Positions 48,533 through 59,250 of a stretch of 64,000 nt of DNA are shown here, piece after piece. Within the stretch, counting starts at the first letter, position 1, and each line of letters opens with the position of its first letter. The DNA is from Collybia mongolica (taxonomy: Eukaryota > Basidiomycota > Agaricomycetes > Agaricales > Clitocybaceae): positions 4,836,001 through 4,900,000 of the forward strand of contig JAAXNY010000004.1 in the NCBI GenBank assembly GCA_013420905.1, in the 5' to 3' direction. Position numbers and translations under genes: made by a program. A model generated the notes under the pieces. The model made no database searches. It was not told where the DNA came from and saw nothing but the letters and a program-made list of their open reading frames with translations.

Positions 48533-48743
48533 GGGTCAAAAAACTGCCCCAATGAGTAATCATTTTGTTTGGCCTATAGCTTAATGGGTTTTGATCCAAA
48601 TCACATGATCCAGGGTCCATTGGAAAGCCACGATGTCATAGTATCTTACATAATTACCTCAGGTCCCCTGCTTATGTCAGCACTTCATACCATATTGATC
48701 TTTCAAAAATGTACAAACATTGGGGCAGTTTTTTGAGCCACTG
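48533..48743 (-). repeat. Right terminal inverted repeat of the Tc1 element
   Basis: Inverse of the left arm with a handful of substitutions (for example CCTCAGG against CCTGGGG near 48659). It starts 17 bases after the transposase stop. Confidence 0.9.
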
Positions 48744-51362
48744 TACGCATCATTATTTGACAAAACAAATTCGGAAAGAATGCCAACACGACAATCATGG
48801 GACCATGCAATAGATCTAAAACCAGACTTTATTCTGAAAGACTGTAAGATCTATCCCATTAGTCCAGCGGAACAAGGAAAATTGGATGAATTCATTGACA
48901 AAAATCTATGAAAAGGATATATTCAACCATCGAAATCTCCACAAGCATCACCCTTTTTCTTTGTATCAAAAAAGGACTCAGCAAAACTTCAGCCAACTCA
49001 GGATTACAGAAGACTAAATGAAGGAACAATAAAGAACGCATACCCTTTACCACTTGTAGGGGAGCTTCTTGACAAACTGAAAGGGGCCAAATATTTCACA
49101 AAACTGGATTTACGATGGGGATACAACAATGTCCAGATCAAAGAAGGCAATGAATGGAAAGCAGCATTCAAAACTAACAGAGGATTATTTGAACCTCTTG
49201 TTATGTTTTTCAGATTATGCAATTCACCGGTGACATTCCAGAACATGATGAATGATATCTATGCAATAGAAATTGACGAAGGATGGATCCTGATCTACAT
49301 GGATGACATCTTAATTTCCTCTGACAACATTGATGATCTACAAAGAAAGACTATGAAAGTCCTGGATAAATTAAAAGAAAACGACTTATACCTAAATCTG
49401 GACAAATGTGTATTTGAAGCCACAGAACTTGAATACCTTGGATTGGTTATCAGAGAAAACGAAATAGGCATGGAACCAACAAAGTTAGCAGGAATTGCAG
49501 ATTGGCCAGCCCTGACAACAGTGAAACAAGTCCAATCATTCCTTGGATTTGCAAATTTTTACTGAAAGTTCATTGGACACTACGCTGAACTTAGCAGACC
49601 ATTGACAAATCTGACAAGAAAAGACATTGAATGGAAGTGGACTCAAGACTGCTAAGAAGCATTTGACGGATTAAAACAGAAATTTTTAAAATCACCCGTC
49701 CTTATGATGCCAGACAAGAACAAACCATTTCACATTGAATCAGATGCTTCGAAATGGGCCACAAGCGCGGTATTACAACAACAAAATGACAACAGAGAAT
49801 GGCATCCATGTGGATACATTTCACACTCATTTACAGAAACAGAAAGAAATTATGAAATCTATGACAGAGAACTATTAGGCATCATTCAAGCCTTGAAAAC
49901 ATGGAGACACTACCTCGAAGGATCACAATTCCCCACAGTGATTCTGTCAGATCACAAAAACCTGACATACTTCTGAACGGCACAAAAATTGAACCGACGA
50001 CAAGCAGGATGGAGTTTGTTCCTGTCACAATTTGATCTGAAACTTGTACAGACACCTGGAACATGAATGATACAGTCTGATGCTCTATCAAGAAGATCAG
50101 ACTATGTCAGTACAGGAGACACAGACAACGAAGATTGGATCCTTTTACCAGACAACATTTTTATCAAAATGATTGACATAGGTTTACAAGAAGACCTAAA
50201 GAAATCAGTTGAAGAAGATGAGTTGTTTGCAAAATCAATTGAAGCGTTAAAAGAGACAGGGACACCACCAATCAAATCAAACCTGTCTGATTGGAAATTT
50301 GAAGATGGACTTCTGTTTTTCAAGAACAGATGTTATGTGGGACCAGACACAAAACTACAACGAGAAATAGTTCGAAGATATCATGACACAAAACCAGGAG
50401 GACACCCAGGCCAATACAAAACACAAGAATTAATCAGTCGAGAATACTGGTGGCCAGGAATGGGAGTATTCATAAAAAATTATGTTGATGGTTGCACCAC
50501 ATGCCAACAAATGAAAGTCAACACGCACCCAACAAGACCAGGGTTAATACCGATTGCAACAAATGGAGAACCATGCCCTTTCTCATTTGTCACAGCCAAT
50601 TTTGTCACAGACCTCCCAGAAAACGATGGAAAAGACAGTCTCATGGTCATGGTAGATCATGGCCTTACGAAGGGGGTAATTTCTATCCCTTGCACCAAAA
50701 TGATTGATGCTCTAGGAACAGCGAACCTTTACCTGGAACATGTCTACAAAAGATTTGGATTACCTGACACCTTCCTATCTGATCAAGGTCCTCAATTTGT
50801 GGCAAAAGTTTTTAAAGAACTAGGAAAACTCCTTGGAATCAAGCTTGTAATGAGCATGGTGTATCACCCACAAACAGATGGAGAAACAGAACAATTAAAT
50901 CAAGAACAATTAAATCTATTTCCAAATGTTTTGCCAGAACAACCCAGCAATATGGAAGGATCTTAACCCAATTGCAGAATTCGCGCATAATCAAAGAACA
51001 CACTCCACAACGAAAAGATCCCCATTCTTCCTTATGATGGGATATGAACCACAGGCAATTCCATCAGTATTCCAGAAGACAAACATTCCAAGTGTGGAGC
51101 AACGGATGATTGAACTTAATAGAGCAAGAGAAGAAGCCATGGCAGCACATGATTTGGCAAGAAGAAAAGTTGCAGAAAGGACAACACGAGGTTTCACTCC
51201 ATTCAAACGAGGAGAACACGTTTGGTTAGAAGGAACAAACCTTCGAATCCCCTATCCTTCAAGGAAACTAGCACCAAAACAAGAAGGACCCTTTGAAATC
51301 CAAGAAGTCCGCGGACCAGTAACGTACAAACTGAAACTTCCATCACAATGGAAGATCCATCC
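48744..51362 (+). pseudogene. Reverse transcriptase, RNase H and integrase of gypsy A
   Basis: RT motifs: LDLRWGYNNVQIKEG, FFRLCNSPVTFQNMMND and the catalytic IYMDDILIS. RNase H begins at [18 protein letters not shown]. Integrase has the zinc-binding start HPGQYKTQELISREYWWPGM with CTTCQQ, then a catalytic core ending in VYHPQTDGETEQLNQE. Stops: TGA 48909-48911, TGA 49563-49565, TAA 49653-49655, TGA 49974-49976 and TGA 50064-50066. A frameshift near 50905-50930 moves the rest (FCQNNPAIWKDLNPIAEF onward) into another frame. The coding sequence ends at KIHP, where the LTR of gypsy B begins; the continuation lies at 57549. Confidence 0.9.
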
Positions 51363-51810
51363 TGTAAGGGGAACTCCATTTCCGCCTTACTTCGCCGATC
51401 TAGCCTTACTTCGCCGAATCTCACTCCGCTGACTTCTACTTCGCGCTCACTCGATTACATTCACTGCATCGCACGTTCATTACCTACGCCCACACGCACC
51501 CCCACTCTCTACTTCGCGCGCAGTTCGCCGCCGGACTTCGCACTTGTTCGGACTATCAAGGGCACGGTCACGTGACCTTCGTTAGCCCAACGCGTGTCGT
51601 CGTACCGCACTGGGAACGTGTATTTAATGTAGTACTAGGTATATAGCACACCCCCCCTGATGGAGGCTCCTCAGAGAATTCTCTTAGGATCCCCTCCACC
51701 AGGTGAGTAGTACATATGTCGTACAAGTGAATACATCTCTTAGGATCCCCTCCACCAGCGTCGGCCCGCTCTACTAAGTTCGCGCGCACTCCGCCGGAGT
51801 TGCCCTTACA
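51363..51810 (+). repeat. 5' LTR of gypsy B
   Basis: 448 bases from TGTAAGGGGA to TTGCCCTTACA; the ends are inverse (TGTAAGGG/CCCTTACA). It contains short internal duplications (CTTACTTCGCCGA twice, CTCTTAGGATCCCCTCCACC twice) and TATA-like TATTTAATG and GTATATAGC. Confidence 0.95.
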
Positions 51811-51970
51811 GTAGAATTCTCTCACCAGCAGAGACCGCGACCTCACCGCAGCCATTGCCAAATTCCGATCGGCAGAAACTGTCAGCTCCGATACAGAATC
51901 CGTCAAGACCGCGCGAGAATCGCCCTCTCCACCCTCCTCCGAACTAGAAGTGGAACTCCTACTCCGGCCG

Positions 51971-53137
51971 ATGGACGCCGAAACAAGGATGGATAACGTC
52001 GAACGAGACGTAGGAGATCTCAATAGGAAGGCGGAGGAACAAGCCGAGCAGCTTAAGAAGCTCACCGACAGCATCAACGCGCTGATCGCGCTCCAAACCG
52101 CGGCTCCCCCACCCCCGGTCAATACCCCTGCACCCAGCGCCCCTGTAAATAATGTATCAACACCTCCCCCCGCGACCCACGTTAATTCGGGATGACCTTC
52201 GGCACTCCGGCCATCGCTTCCCGATGACTTCGACGGATCGCGCGAACGAGGGCGTGCGTTCATTAACGCATGCGAACTGTATATAAATCTTGTACCACAC
52301 CAGTTCGCGGATGAAGTGACGCAGGTACGGTGGGCGTACACCTTCATGAAGAAAGGCCGAGCGTATCTGTTCGCGGACCGGGCCATGCGATACCAGACTG
52401 CTACCAGGAACCCGAAGTACGCGACATGGGCCCTATTCCGCGCCGACTTTGCGGTCAACTTCTTCGTGCAGAGCGAAGCGCAGCGGGCGATTACGAGGTT
52501 GGAAACGAGCAGCTACCACCAAGGATCGCGATCGGTGGACGACTACACGGATGAGTTCAGGGATCTCATCGACAAGTCGGGATACAAGGAGGGGTTGACG
52601 ATTGTGGTGAAGTACCGGAAGGGACTGAGCGGGGAGATTCAGTCGCAGATCGCGACGATGGCAGTGGGACGACCAGCGGACGATCAGCTGGAACAGTGGT
52701 ATGTAGCGGCGATGAAGTGCGATGAAAACCGCCTCACCAACGAGGCCTTCCTGAGCACTAAACCGGCGGCTCGCGCACCTCCCACACGCACTACCTTGGC
52801 GTTTCGCGCACCGCCGCACTTCTCAGCCCCGACGCTGCAACCAATGGCGCCACCACCACCTCCGCCGCCCCCCGCTCTCCCTCCACCGGTTCCGATGGAT
52901 GTAGACGCGATGCGGAGGGCTCGAACGAACATCGAGACCTGCCACCGATGTAAGCAGCCGGGCCATTTCCGGAAGGACTGCCCCCTCCGCTACGACACGC
53001 GGTTCATGTCAATGGAGGAGCAGCATGAGTTCGCGCAGCACATCTTTGCGATGATAGACGCACAAGTCGAACCGCCGGCGGAAGAAGGGAAAACGTTCGC
53101 AACCACTCAAGAGGGTTTTGTAGCGGACAGCGAGTGA
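51971..53137 (+). pseudogene. Gag of gypsy B, one premature stop
   Basis: First ATG of the frame is 51971. The protein starts with a coiled coil (RMDNVERDVGDLNRKAEEQ) and a Pro-rich spacer. A TGA at 52193-52195 follows NSG, with the frame continuing PSALRPSLPDDFDGSRERG. The capsid region has WALFRADFAVNFFVQSEAQR and YKEGLTIVVKYRKGLSGEI. A Pro-rich hinge precedes the CCHC knuckle CHRCKQPGHFRKDC at about 52938-52980. About 388 codons. Pol follows in the -1 frame, overlapping the stop, so pol is probably made by frameshifting. Confidence 0.9.
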
Positions 53138-56100
53138 ACAGTACGCCCTCGCTGTCATCTGTAAATAGGTTCGCGTGTTTAGAAGTTGAGAACACAATTG
53201 AAATTTCCCAAACACCCGAAACTACTACAGAAGCCGTACAAGATACCATCCCCGTCCCTAAACCGCCGCGCCAGAGACTCCCCCGATGGGAACAAGCTCT
53301 ACCCAAGCGATTCGTAGTCGCCGCCACCCCCAGCACTCGCGCGCTGAAGCTCAAGATTGAACTTCAGACAACCGACACAGGCGAGACATTCGCAACGAAC
53401 AGCTTGGTAGACTCGGGAGCAACGGGCCTTTTCATTGATTCTGAATTCGTGCGGAGGAACAGGTTGACCTCGCGCAAGCTAGTTCGCACTATTCTGGTGT
53501 TCAACGTCGACGGCACTCCGAACGAGAACGGGTCTATTTTGGAGATCGTAGACCTCATCCTTCGGTACAACGGTCACTCAGAACGCACCCACTTCGCGGT
53601 CACCAGCCTAGGGAAGCAGGATCTCATACTGGGCTACACTTGGTTGCAGGAGCACAACCCGGAGATCAACTGGCAGACCAACGAGGTGAAGATGAGTCAC
53701 TGTCCCGACAAATGTCGGACCTGCGCGAACGAGGTTAAATCGGAAAAGGCGGAGAAGCGTAAATTGGAGGCCCGCATCAACGCCTGTCGCGCAGGACCCA
53801 TGCCCGAACCAGAAACAGAAATTGGAGAGGTTCCCGACTCTGAGCACGAAGGAGATATCACCTTTGAAGATTGCATCGAAGAGGGCGACCATATCTTCGT
53901 GGTCAATATCGGCGAACCAGGACAGTGTCAGAAGGCACCGGAAGAGATTCGGACAACCCAAACCATCTCGCAGCAACTAGCGGAAAAGATCCAAACGGAA
54001 GCCCGGAAGAACGCGTCCCAGCAGATCGCAGACTCCTTTGATCGTAATGCGCAACCCAAGACGTTTTTCGATCTAGCACCGGCGCACGTCCACGAATTTG
54101 AGGATGTGTTCTCCAAGACGTCCTTCGACGCTCTCCCAGATCGCCGACCGTGGGACCACGCGATTGAACTCGTCCGCGACGCAGAAGGGAAATCCTGCAA
54201 GGTCTACCCGCTCTCAGTTGCCGAACAAGCGGAGTTGGACAAGTTCCTCGAGGAGAACCTCGCCTCTGGTCGGATCCGCCCCTCCAAATCACCAATGGCT
54301 TCGCCGTTCTTCTTTATCAAGAAGAAGGACGGTTCGCTACGCCTGGTACAGGACTACCGCGTTCTCAATTCGCTGACGATCAAGAACAAATACCCACTCC
54401 CACTCATCTCCGACCTCGTCAACAATCTTCGGGGAGCGAAATACTTCTCCAAATTCGACGTTCGCTGGGGATACAACAACGTCCGAATTAAGGAAGGTGA
54501 TGAGTGGAAGGCCGCATTTCGCACAAACCGCGGAATGTTTGAGCCCCTGGTAATGTTCTTTGGTCTCACTAACTCGCCGGCAACGTTCCAAACCATGATG
54601 AACGAGATATTCCACGATCTCATCATGGAAGGAGTGGTATGTGTCTACATCGATGATATTCTAATCTACACAAAGACACTCGCCGAACACCGCCGAATTA
54701 CGAGGTTAGTTCTCCAGCGACTCCGCGAACATAAACTGTACCTGCGACTGGACAAATGCGAATTCGAGAAGACCCGAATCGAGTATCTGGGGCTCATTAT
54801 CTCGGAGGGGCAGGCGGAGATGGACCCGGTCAAGGTTGCCGGAGTAGCGGAATGGCCAACGCCCACGAACAAGAAGCAAGTGCAGTCCTTCTTGGGCTTC
54901 ACGAACTTCTATCGGCGGTTCATTCGCGACTTCTCCCATATTGCGCGGCCATTGTTTGATCTCACCGGTAAAGACGTGCCTTGGAAGTGGGGTGAGTCGG
55001 AGCAGGAGGCATTCGAAGGGTTGAAGGAAGCGGTGTCGTCTAAACCGGTACTGATGTTCGCAGACGACAACCGGCCGTTTAGGGTGGAGGCAGATAGTTC
55101 GGATTTCGCGACCGGCGCAGTACTTTCGCAACTCAGCCCGGAGGACAACAAGTGGCACCCGATCGCGTTTTCATCAAAGAGCCTCAACGCGGTCGAGCGG
55201 AATTACAAGATACACGACAAGGAAATGCTCGCCATCATTCGCGCACTCGAAGAATGGTGACACTTCCTTGAAGGCGCGCGACACGACTTCGAGATCTGGA
55301 CAGACCACAAAAATCTAGAGTACTTCCGGACGTCCCAGAAGCTAAATCGGAGACAGGCCAGGTGGTCACTGTACCTCTCCCGATTCAACTTCTCGCTGCA
55401 CCACAAGCCCGGACGAAGTATGGGTAAGCCAGATGCGCTATCTCGCCGAGCGGACCACAGCGATGGAAGCGAGGATAACCGCGATCTAGTCCTCCTCAAA
55501 CCGGAGTTGTTCACAATCCGCGCGCTGGAAGGAATGGTCGTGGAAGGAGAGGAAAGGGACATTCTGCGGGATATTTGGAGAGGCAATCGCGAGGGACATC
55601 AGGAGGAAGCGGTGGTGAAGGCAGCGCAGGAGTTGAAGAAGTCCGCAGGAAAATCGGTTCGGAGCGCAGAGTGGAGGGAAGCGCAGGAGTTGCTGTATTT
55701 CCGCGATCGCATCTACGTCCCAAAACACGCTGACCTTCGCAGACGTATAGTTGCGCAACATCACGATTCGCGAATTGCGGGACACGCCGGAAGATGGAAG
55801 ACGTTGGAACTCGTATCGCGCAATTACTGGTGGCCTCAAATGTCGCGCTACATCGGCGAATACTGCAAGACATGCGACCTCTGTCTCCGAACGAAGGCTC
55901 AGCGTCAACTTCCAAGCGGCGAACTTAAACCGCTGCCGATTCCGGAAGGTCGCTGGGACGTCGCAAGCGTGGATTTCATCGTGGAACTCCCCGAGTCGCA
56001 AGGGCATGATGCGATCATGGTAGTGGTGGACACGGTGGGTAAACGCGCGCACTTCATCCCAACCACAACGACAATTACCGCGCTTGGATCGGCGAGGCTT

Positions 56101-57084
56101 TACCTCCAGCATGTGTGGAAGTTGCACGGCTTACCAAAGGCTATGGTCTCCGACCGAGGGGTACAGTTCGTGGCGGAATTCACAAGGGAGTTATATCGCA
56201 TGCTTGATATTAAACTCACAGCGTCTACGGCGTACCACCCACAGACAGACGGACAGACCGAGCGAGTGAACCAGGAACTGGAGCAGTATCTCCGGTTATT
56301 CATCAGCGAGCGACAGGACAACTGGGTCGACCTTTTACCGCTCGCCGAATTCCAGTACAATAACCACGTCCACTCCTCGACACAGCACTCGCCGTTCTTC
56401 CTGGACACCGGTCGACATCCACGCATGGGCTTCGAACCACAGACCGCACCATCCCGGCTGGAAACCGCGAACGAATTCCGCGACCGAATGAAGGACACCC
56501 TCGAGGAAGCCCGCGCCGCATTAGCCAAAGCCAAGGACAAGATGGCGATGTACTACAATCGCCGCCGAAACCCAACACCCGACTACCAGGTTGGAGACCG
56601 GATGTATTTGGATTCGCGCGACATTTGTATCACTCGACCGTCGCAGAAACTGGCTCACCGCTACATCGGGCCCTACCCCATCGAAGCCAAGGTTGGATCG
56701 CACGCCTACCGCCTCAAACTTCCGCCGGCGCTATCACGCATCCACCCGGTCTTCCATGTTGTCAAACTCCTACCCGCGCCGCACGACCCAATACCCGGTA
56801 GAACAGTCACCGAAGTCCCTGAACCCACTCTCATAGACGGCGAGGTACATTATGAGGTTCAGGAGATCATGGACAGCCAGATTTACAGGAACAAGCTGCA
56901 GTACCTGGTCGCCTGGAAGGGCTACAGCTACGAACAGAACACCTGGGAACCCGCCGACAAGGTGAATGCGGACGAGTTGGTCGCTGAATTCTACAGACGC
57001 AACCCCGGAGCACCACAACGCGTACAACGCGTCCAATTTGCACAGATCCCATTCCAACGCCGGCGTGAAGACACGCGAACCTAG
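53134..57084 (+). pseudogene. Pol of gypsy B: PR-RT-RNase H-integrase-chromodomain, one premature stop
   Basis: Protease: VDSGATGLFIDSEFV at about 53410. RT: FDVRWGYNNVRIKEG, FFGLTNSPATFQTMMNE and CVYIDDILIYT at about 54645-54670. RNase H: FRVEADSSDFATGAVLSQ. A TGA at 55258-55260 falls after RALEEW; the frame then reopens and continues through the zinc-binding HHDSRIAGHAGRWK...CDLC, the integrase core DVASVDFIVELPESQ and AYHPQTDGQTERVNQELEQY, and the GPY/F region. A chromodomain follows (VHYEVQEIMDSQIYRN, LQYLVAWKGYSYEQNTWEPA), which in chromoviruses guides insertion to marked chromatin. Stop TAG 57082-57084. The frame starts without an ATG, consistent with frameshift expression from gag. Confidence 0.94.
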
Positions 57085-57092
57085 AAGGGGGG
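57083..57092 (+). promoter_or_regulatory. Polypurine tract of gypsy B
   Basis: AGAAGGGGGG overlaps the pol stop codon and lies three bases before the 3' LTR, the expected plus-strand primer position. Confidence 0.7.
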
Positions 57093-57095
57093 TAA

Positions 57096-57543
57096 TGTAA
57101 GGGGAACTCCATTTCCGCCTTACTTCGCCGATCTAGCCTTACTTCGCCGAATCTCACTCCGCCGACTTCTACTTCGCGCTCACTCGATTACATTCACTAC
57201 ATCGCACGTTCATTACCTACGCCCACACGCACCCCCACTCTCTACTTCGCGCGCAGTTCGCCGCCGGACTTCGCACTTGTTCGGACTATCAAGGGCACGG
57301 TCACGTGACCTTCGCTAGCCCAACACGTGTCGTCGTACCGCACCGGGAACGTGTATTTAATGTAGTACTAGGTATATAGCACACCCCCCCTGATGGAGGC
57401 TCCTCAGAGAATTCTCTTAGGATCCCCTCCACCAGGTGAGTAGTACATATGTTGTACAAGTGAATACATCTCTTAGGATCCCCTCCACCAGCATCGGCCC
57501 GCTCTACTAAGTTCGCGCGCACTCCGCCGGAGTTGCCCTTACA
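57096..57543 (+). repeat. 3' LTR of gypsy B
   Basis: Same 448-base length as the 5' LTR. By eye it differs at seven positions, all transitions, five of them at CpG. Confidence 0.95.
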
Positions 57544-57548
57544 CATCC

Positions 57549-57777
57549 TGTGTTTCATGCTTCCCTTCTTACACCATATAAAGAAACCGATACTCACGGA
57601 CCCAACTTCTTAGAACCCCCACCGGATCTTGTGAATTAAGAAGAAGAATACGAAGTAGAAGGGATTATCAATCACCAACAATGAGGCCGAGGCTTCCAAT
57701 ACCTTGTGAAATGGAAAGATTACTCATCTGCACACAACACGTGGGAACCCAAAAATCATTTAAAAAGGGCTCAAACG
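57549..57777 (+). pseudogene. Integrase tail and chromodomain of gypsy A, after insertion of B
   Basis: Resumes exactly the frame broken at 51357: [20 protein letters not shown], then EEEYEVEGIINH, then GFQYLVKWKDYSSAHNTWEP, a chromodomain. A TAA and a TGA interrupt it at 57637-57639 and 57681-57690. Shows A was also a chromovirus. Confidence 0.88.
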
Positions 57778-57863
57778 ATACTTCAATCCTATCAGCAGCT
57801 ACATTGCCTCTAACAAACTATTGTCTATCATTGCTCTCAACAAATTTCAAACTTTTAACAAAC

Positions 57864-58877
57864 ATGTCTTCCCCTACCACTAACAACCTCTACATTGCCA
57901 CCGCCATTCCTCTCACTAACCCTCCCAACACTCCCATCATTAACATCGCATCTCAAGAACATCTTGAACTGGCAACAAAGATCATACATCGTCAGAAGTT
58001 CCTATCGTGGTTTATGCACGAAGAACATTGCGAACGAATGATTCAGACATTCAATCAACCACCGTATGATCAACTCATTAAATTAGTCAAAAAATACCTG
58101 GAAATCAGGGACATGCTATATAATCAAACTGCAGATATCAGCCGGGCTCTAGACCAAACTACCGAAGAATTAGTGAATACACAAGAATTTCAAATTCTGG
58201 AAGACCTAATTCCGTTACTACAAGATGGAATTCGACTACCTACATCCACACCTTCAACACCCACAGAGTCAACCAAAAGAATTGATACAGTTGATGAAGA
58301 AGTACAAACATCCCCTCCCAGAACACCCACACCTTTGACTCCAAATTCTCCTATTTATCAACCCAAACCCCTTCCAATCCCACCTTTTTGCAAATCATCT
58401 CCTTCACCATTGCAACATTCTGCTCCTGATCCAGCAGACATGGTTCCAAACAAGGAAATATCTAAATATTTAAAAGGTCAAAAAGCCACTAAATCCGTCA
58501 TCAAAAAGAAGAAAGCACCCAAACCCATCAAATATACAATGAACCCTCTCAACTATGTTGGAAGTCAAGAAAAACCTATTGACCTCACTCAAGTAGAACA
58601 AGCACTCATCTATAAGAACGTATTATGCTCTCAATGCCTCAACTTTGGACATTCGTCAATAAACTGCGAAAAACAATATTGTCCAATATGTTTTCAACCA
58701 GCACCAGGACATCATTGTGAACAATGCCCCGAAAGGCCCACGACTAGAACAGCGGGGTATTATCAGAGCTGACAACAGGTTGGAGATGAACGAGAAGAGG
58801 TAGACAATGGGATTGACAATCCTTTCAATTATCCAGAAGCCATTGCAAACATGACAGGGGAGCCAATTGATTATTAA
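57864..58877 (+). pseudogene. Extra 3' ORF of gypsy A with zinc knuckle (env position)
   Basis: ATG 57864 opens 337 codons ending TAA 58875-58877, interrupted by one TGA at 58770-58772 where Arg is likely (QS then QQVGDEREEVDNG). The N-terminal third is helical with HEEHCERMIQTFNQPPYDQL and LEIRDMLYNQTADIS. The centre is Pro/Ser/Thr-rich. A Lys-rich segment (KKKKAPKPIKYTM) precedes a CCHC knuckle CSQCLNFGHSSINC and a further CPIC...HHC...C cluster. There is no signal peptide or membrane segment, so it is not an envelope protein. It resembles a second Gag or a nucleic-acid-binding accessory protein. It lies after pol and before the lost 3' LTR. Confidence 0.72.
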
Positions 58878-58899
58878 AAGCTGGGACACTTTAGGGATA

Positions 58900-58911
58900 T
58901 TTTTTTTTTTT
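58900..58911 (-). other. Poly(A) tail of the LINE
   Basis: A run of 12 T on the plus strand, corresponding to the 3' poly(A) end of the minus-strand LINE. It marks the junction with the 3' end of gypsy A. Confidence 0.75.
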
Positions 58912-59250
58912 CTGGTTCAACATTTTATATAGCGATTGTACCTAATACATGCGTCGCTCACTTCACAAAGTAATTATGGGATAGAGGGTGGAGGGGACGA
59001 AAGACAAAGCGCCGTCAAGCTGAGGTGTCCCAGGGTGGCCGTAGTCACACCAGGATTGTCGCAGGTCAAAGACCCATTTTACACAGACCAGTAAGGGTCA
59101 AGCTACGCCAGGGGGTTGGCCCCCCGCCACAGTGCACCGCAGCAGGAAGTGGATTGAGTCCACTGATTATCCTGGTCCGGAAGAAACGCGAGGTGCACCT
59201 CATAACACGAATCCACCTAACATGGTGTACTGCCCCCAGCCTGAGTTGGA

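Larger units (their letters stand above)
47136..48743 (+). mobile_element. Tc1/mariner element inserted in gypsy A
   Basis: 1,608 bases between CAGTGGCTCAAAAAACTG and its inverse, flanked by TA (47134-47135 and 48744-48745). The host frame reads across the site once one TA and the element are ignored (QKY then ASLFDKTN). It carries one transposase gene with a single premature stop. Termini are long inverted repeats of about 211 bases. Confidence 0.95.
51363..57543 (+). mobile_element. Ty3/gypsy element B (chromovirus type), nearly intact
   Basis: 6,181 bases with two 448-base LTRs, flanked by CATCC (51358-51362 and 57544-57548). GC-rich and CpG-rich, unlike the element A around it. It carries gag and pol, each with one TGA at an Arg position and otherwise open. 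The polypurine tract AGAAGGGGGG lies at 57083-57092, just before the 3' LTR. Confidence 0.95.
44706..58898 (+). mobile_element. Ty3/gypsy element A (degenerate, with two nested insertions)
   Basis: Order: 5' LTR, gag, protease, reverse transcriptase, RNase H, integrase, chromodomain, an extra ORF, then loss of the 3' LTR at the junction with a LINE. A Tc1 element (47136-48743) and gypsy B (51363-57543) are inserted. Without these, the remaining A sequence is about 6.4 kb. The frame carries roughly a dozen premature stops, mostly TGA at Arg positions, plus one frameshift around 50905-50930, so it is dead. Confidence 0.88.

Noticed and set aside
53087..53094. GGGAAAAC as a -1 frameshift site between gag and pol of element B
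   Set aside because: In the gag frame the codons read GGG AAA ACG, so the heptamer is not in the X-XXY-YYZ register.
58860..58920. 3' LTR of gypsy A
   Set aside because: No copy of the TGTTACAAATTCCC start or of other 5' LTR words occurs between 58877 and the LINE poly(A).
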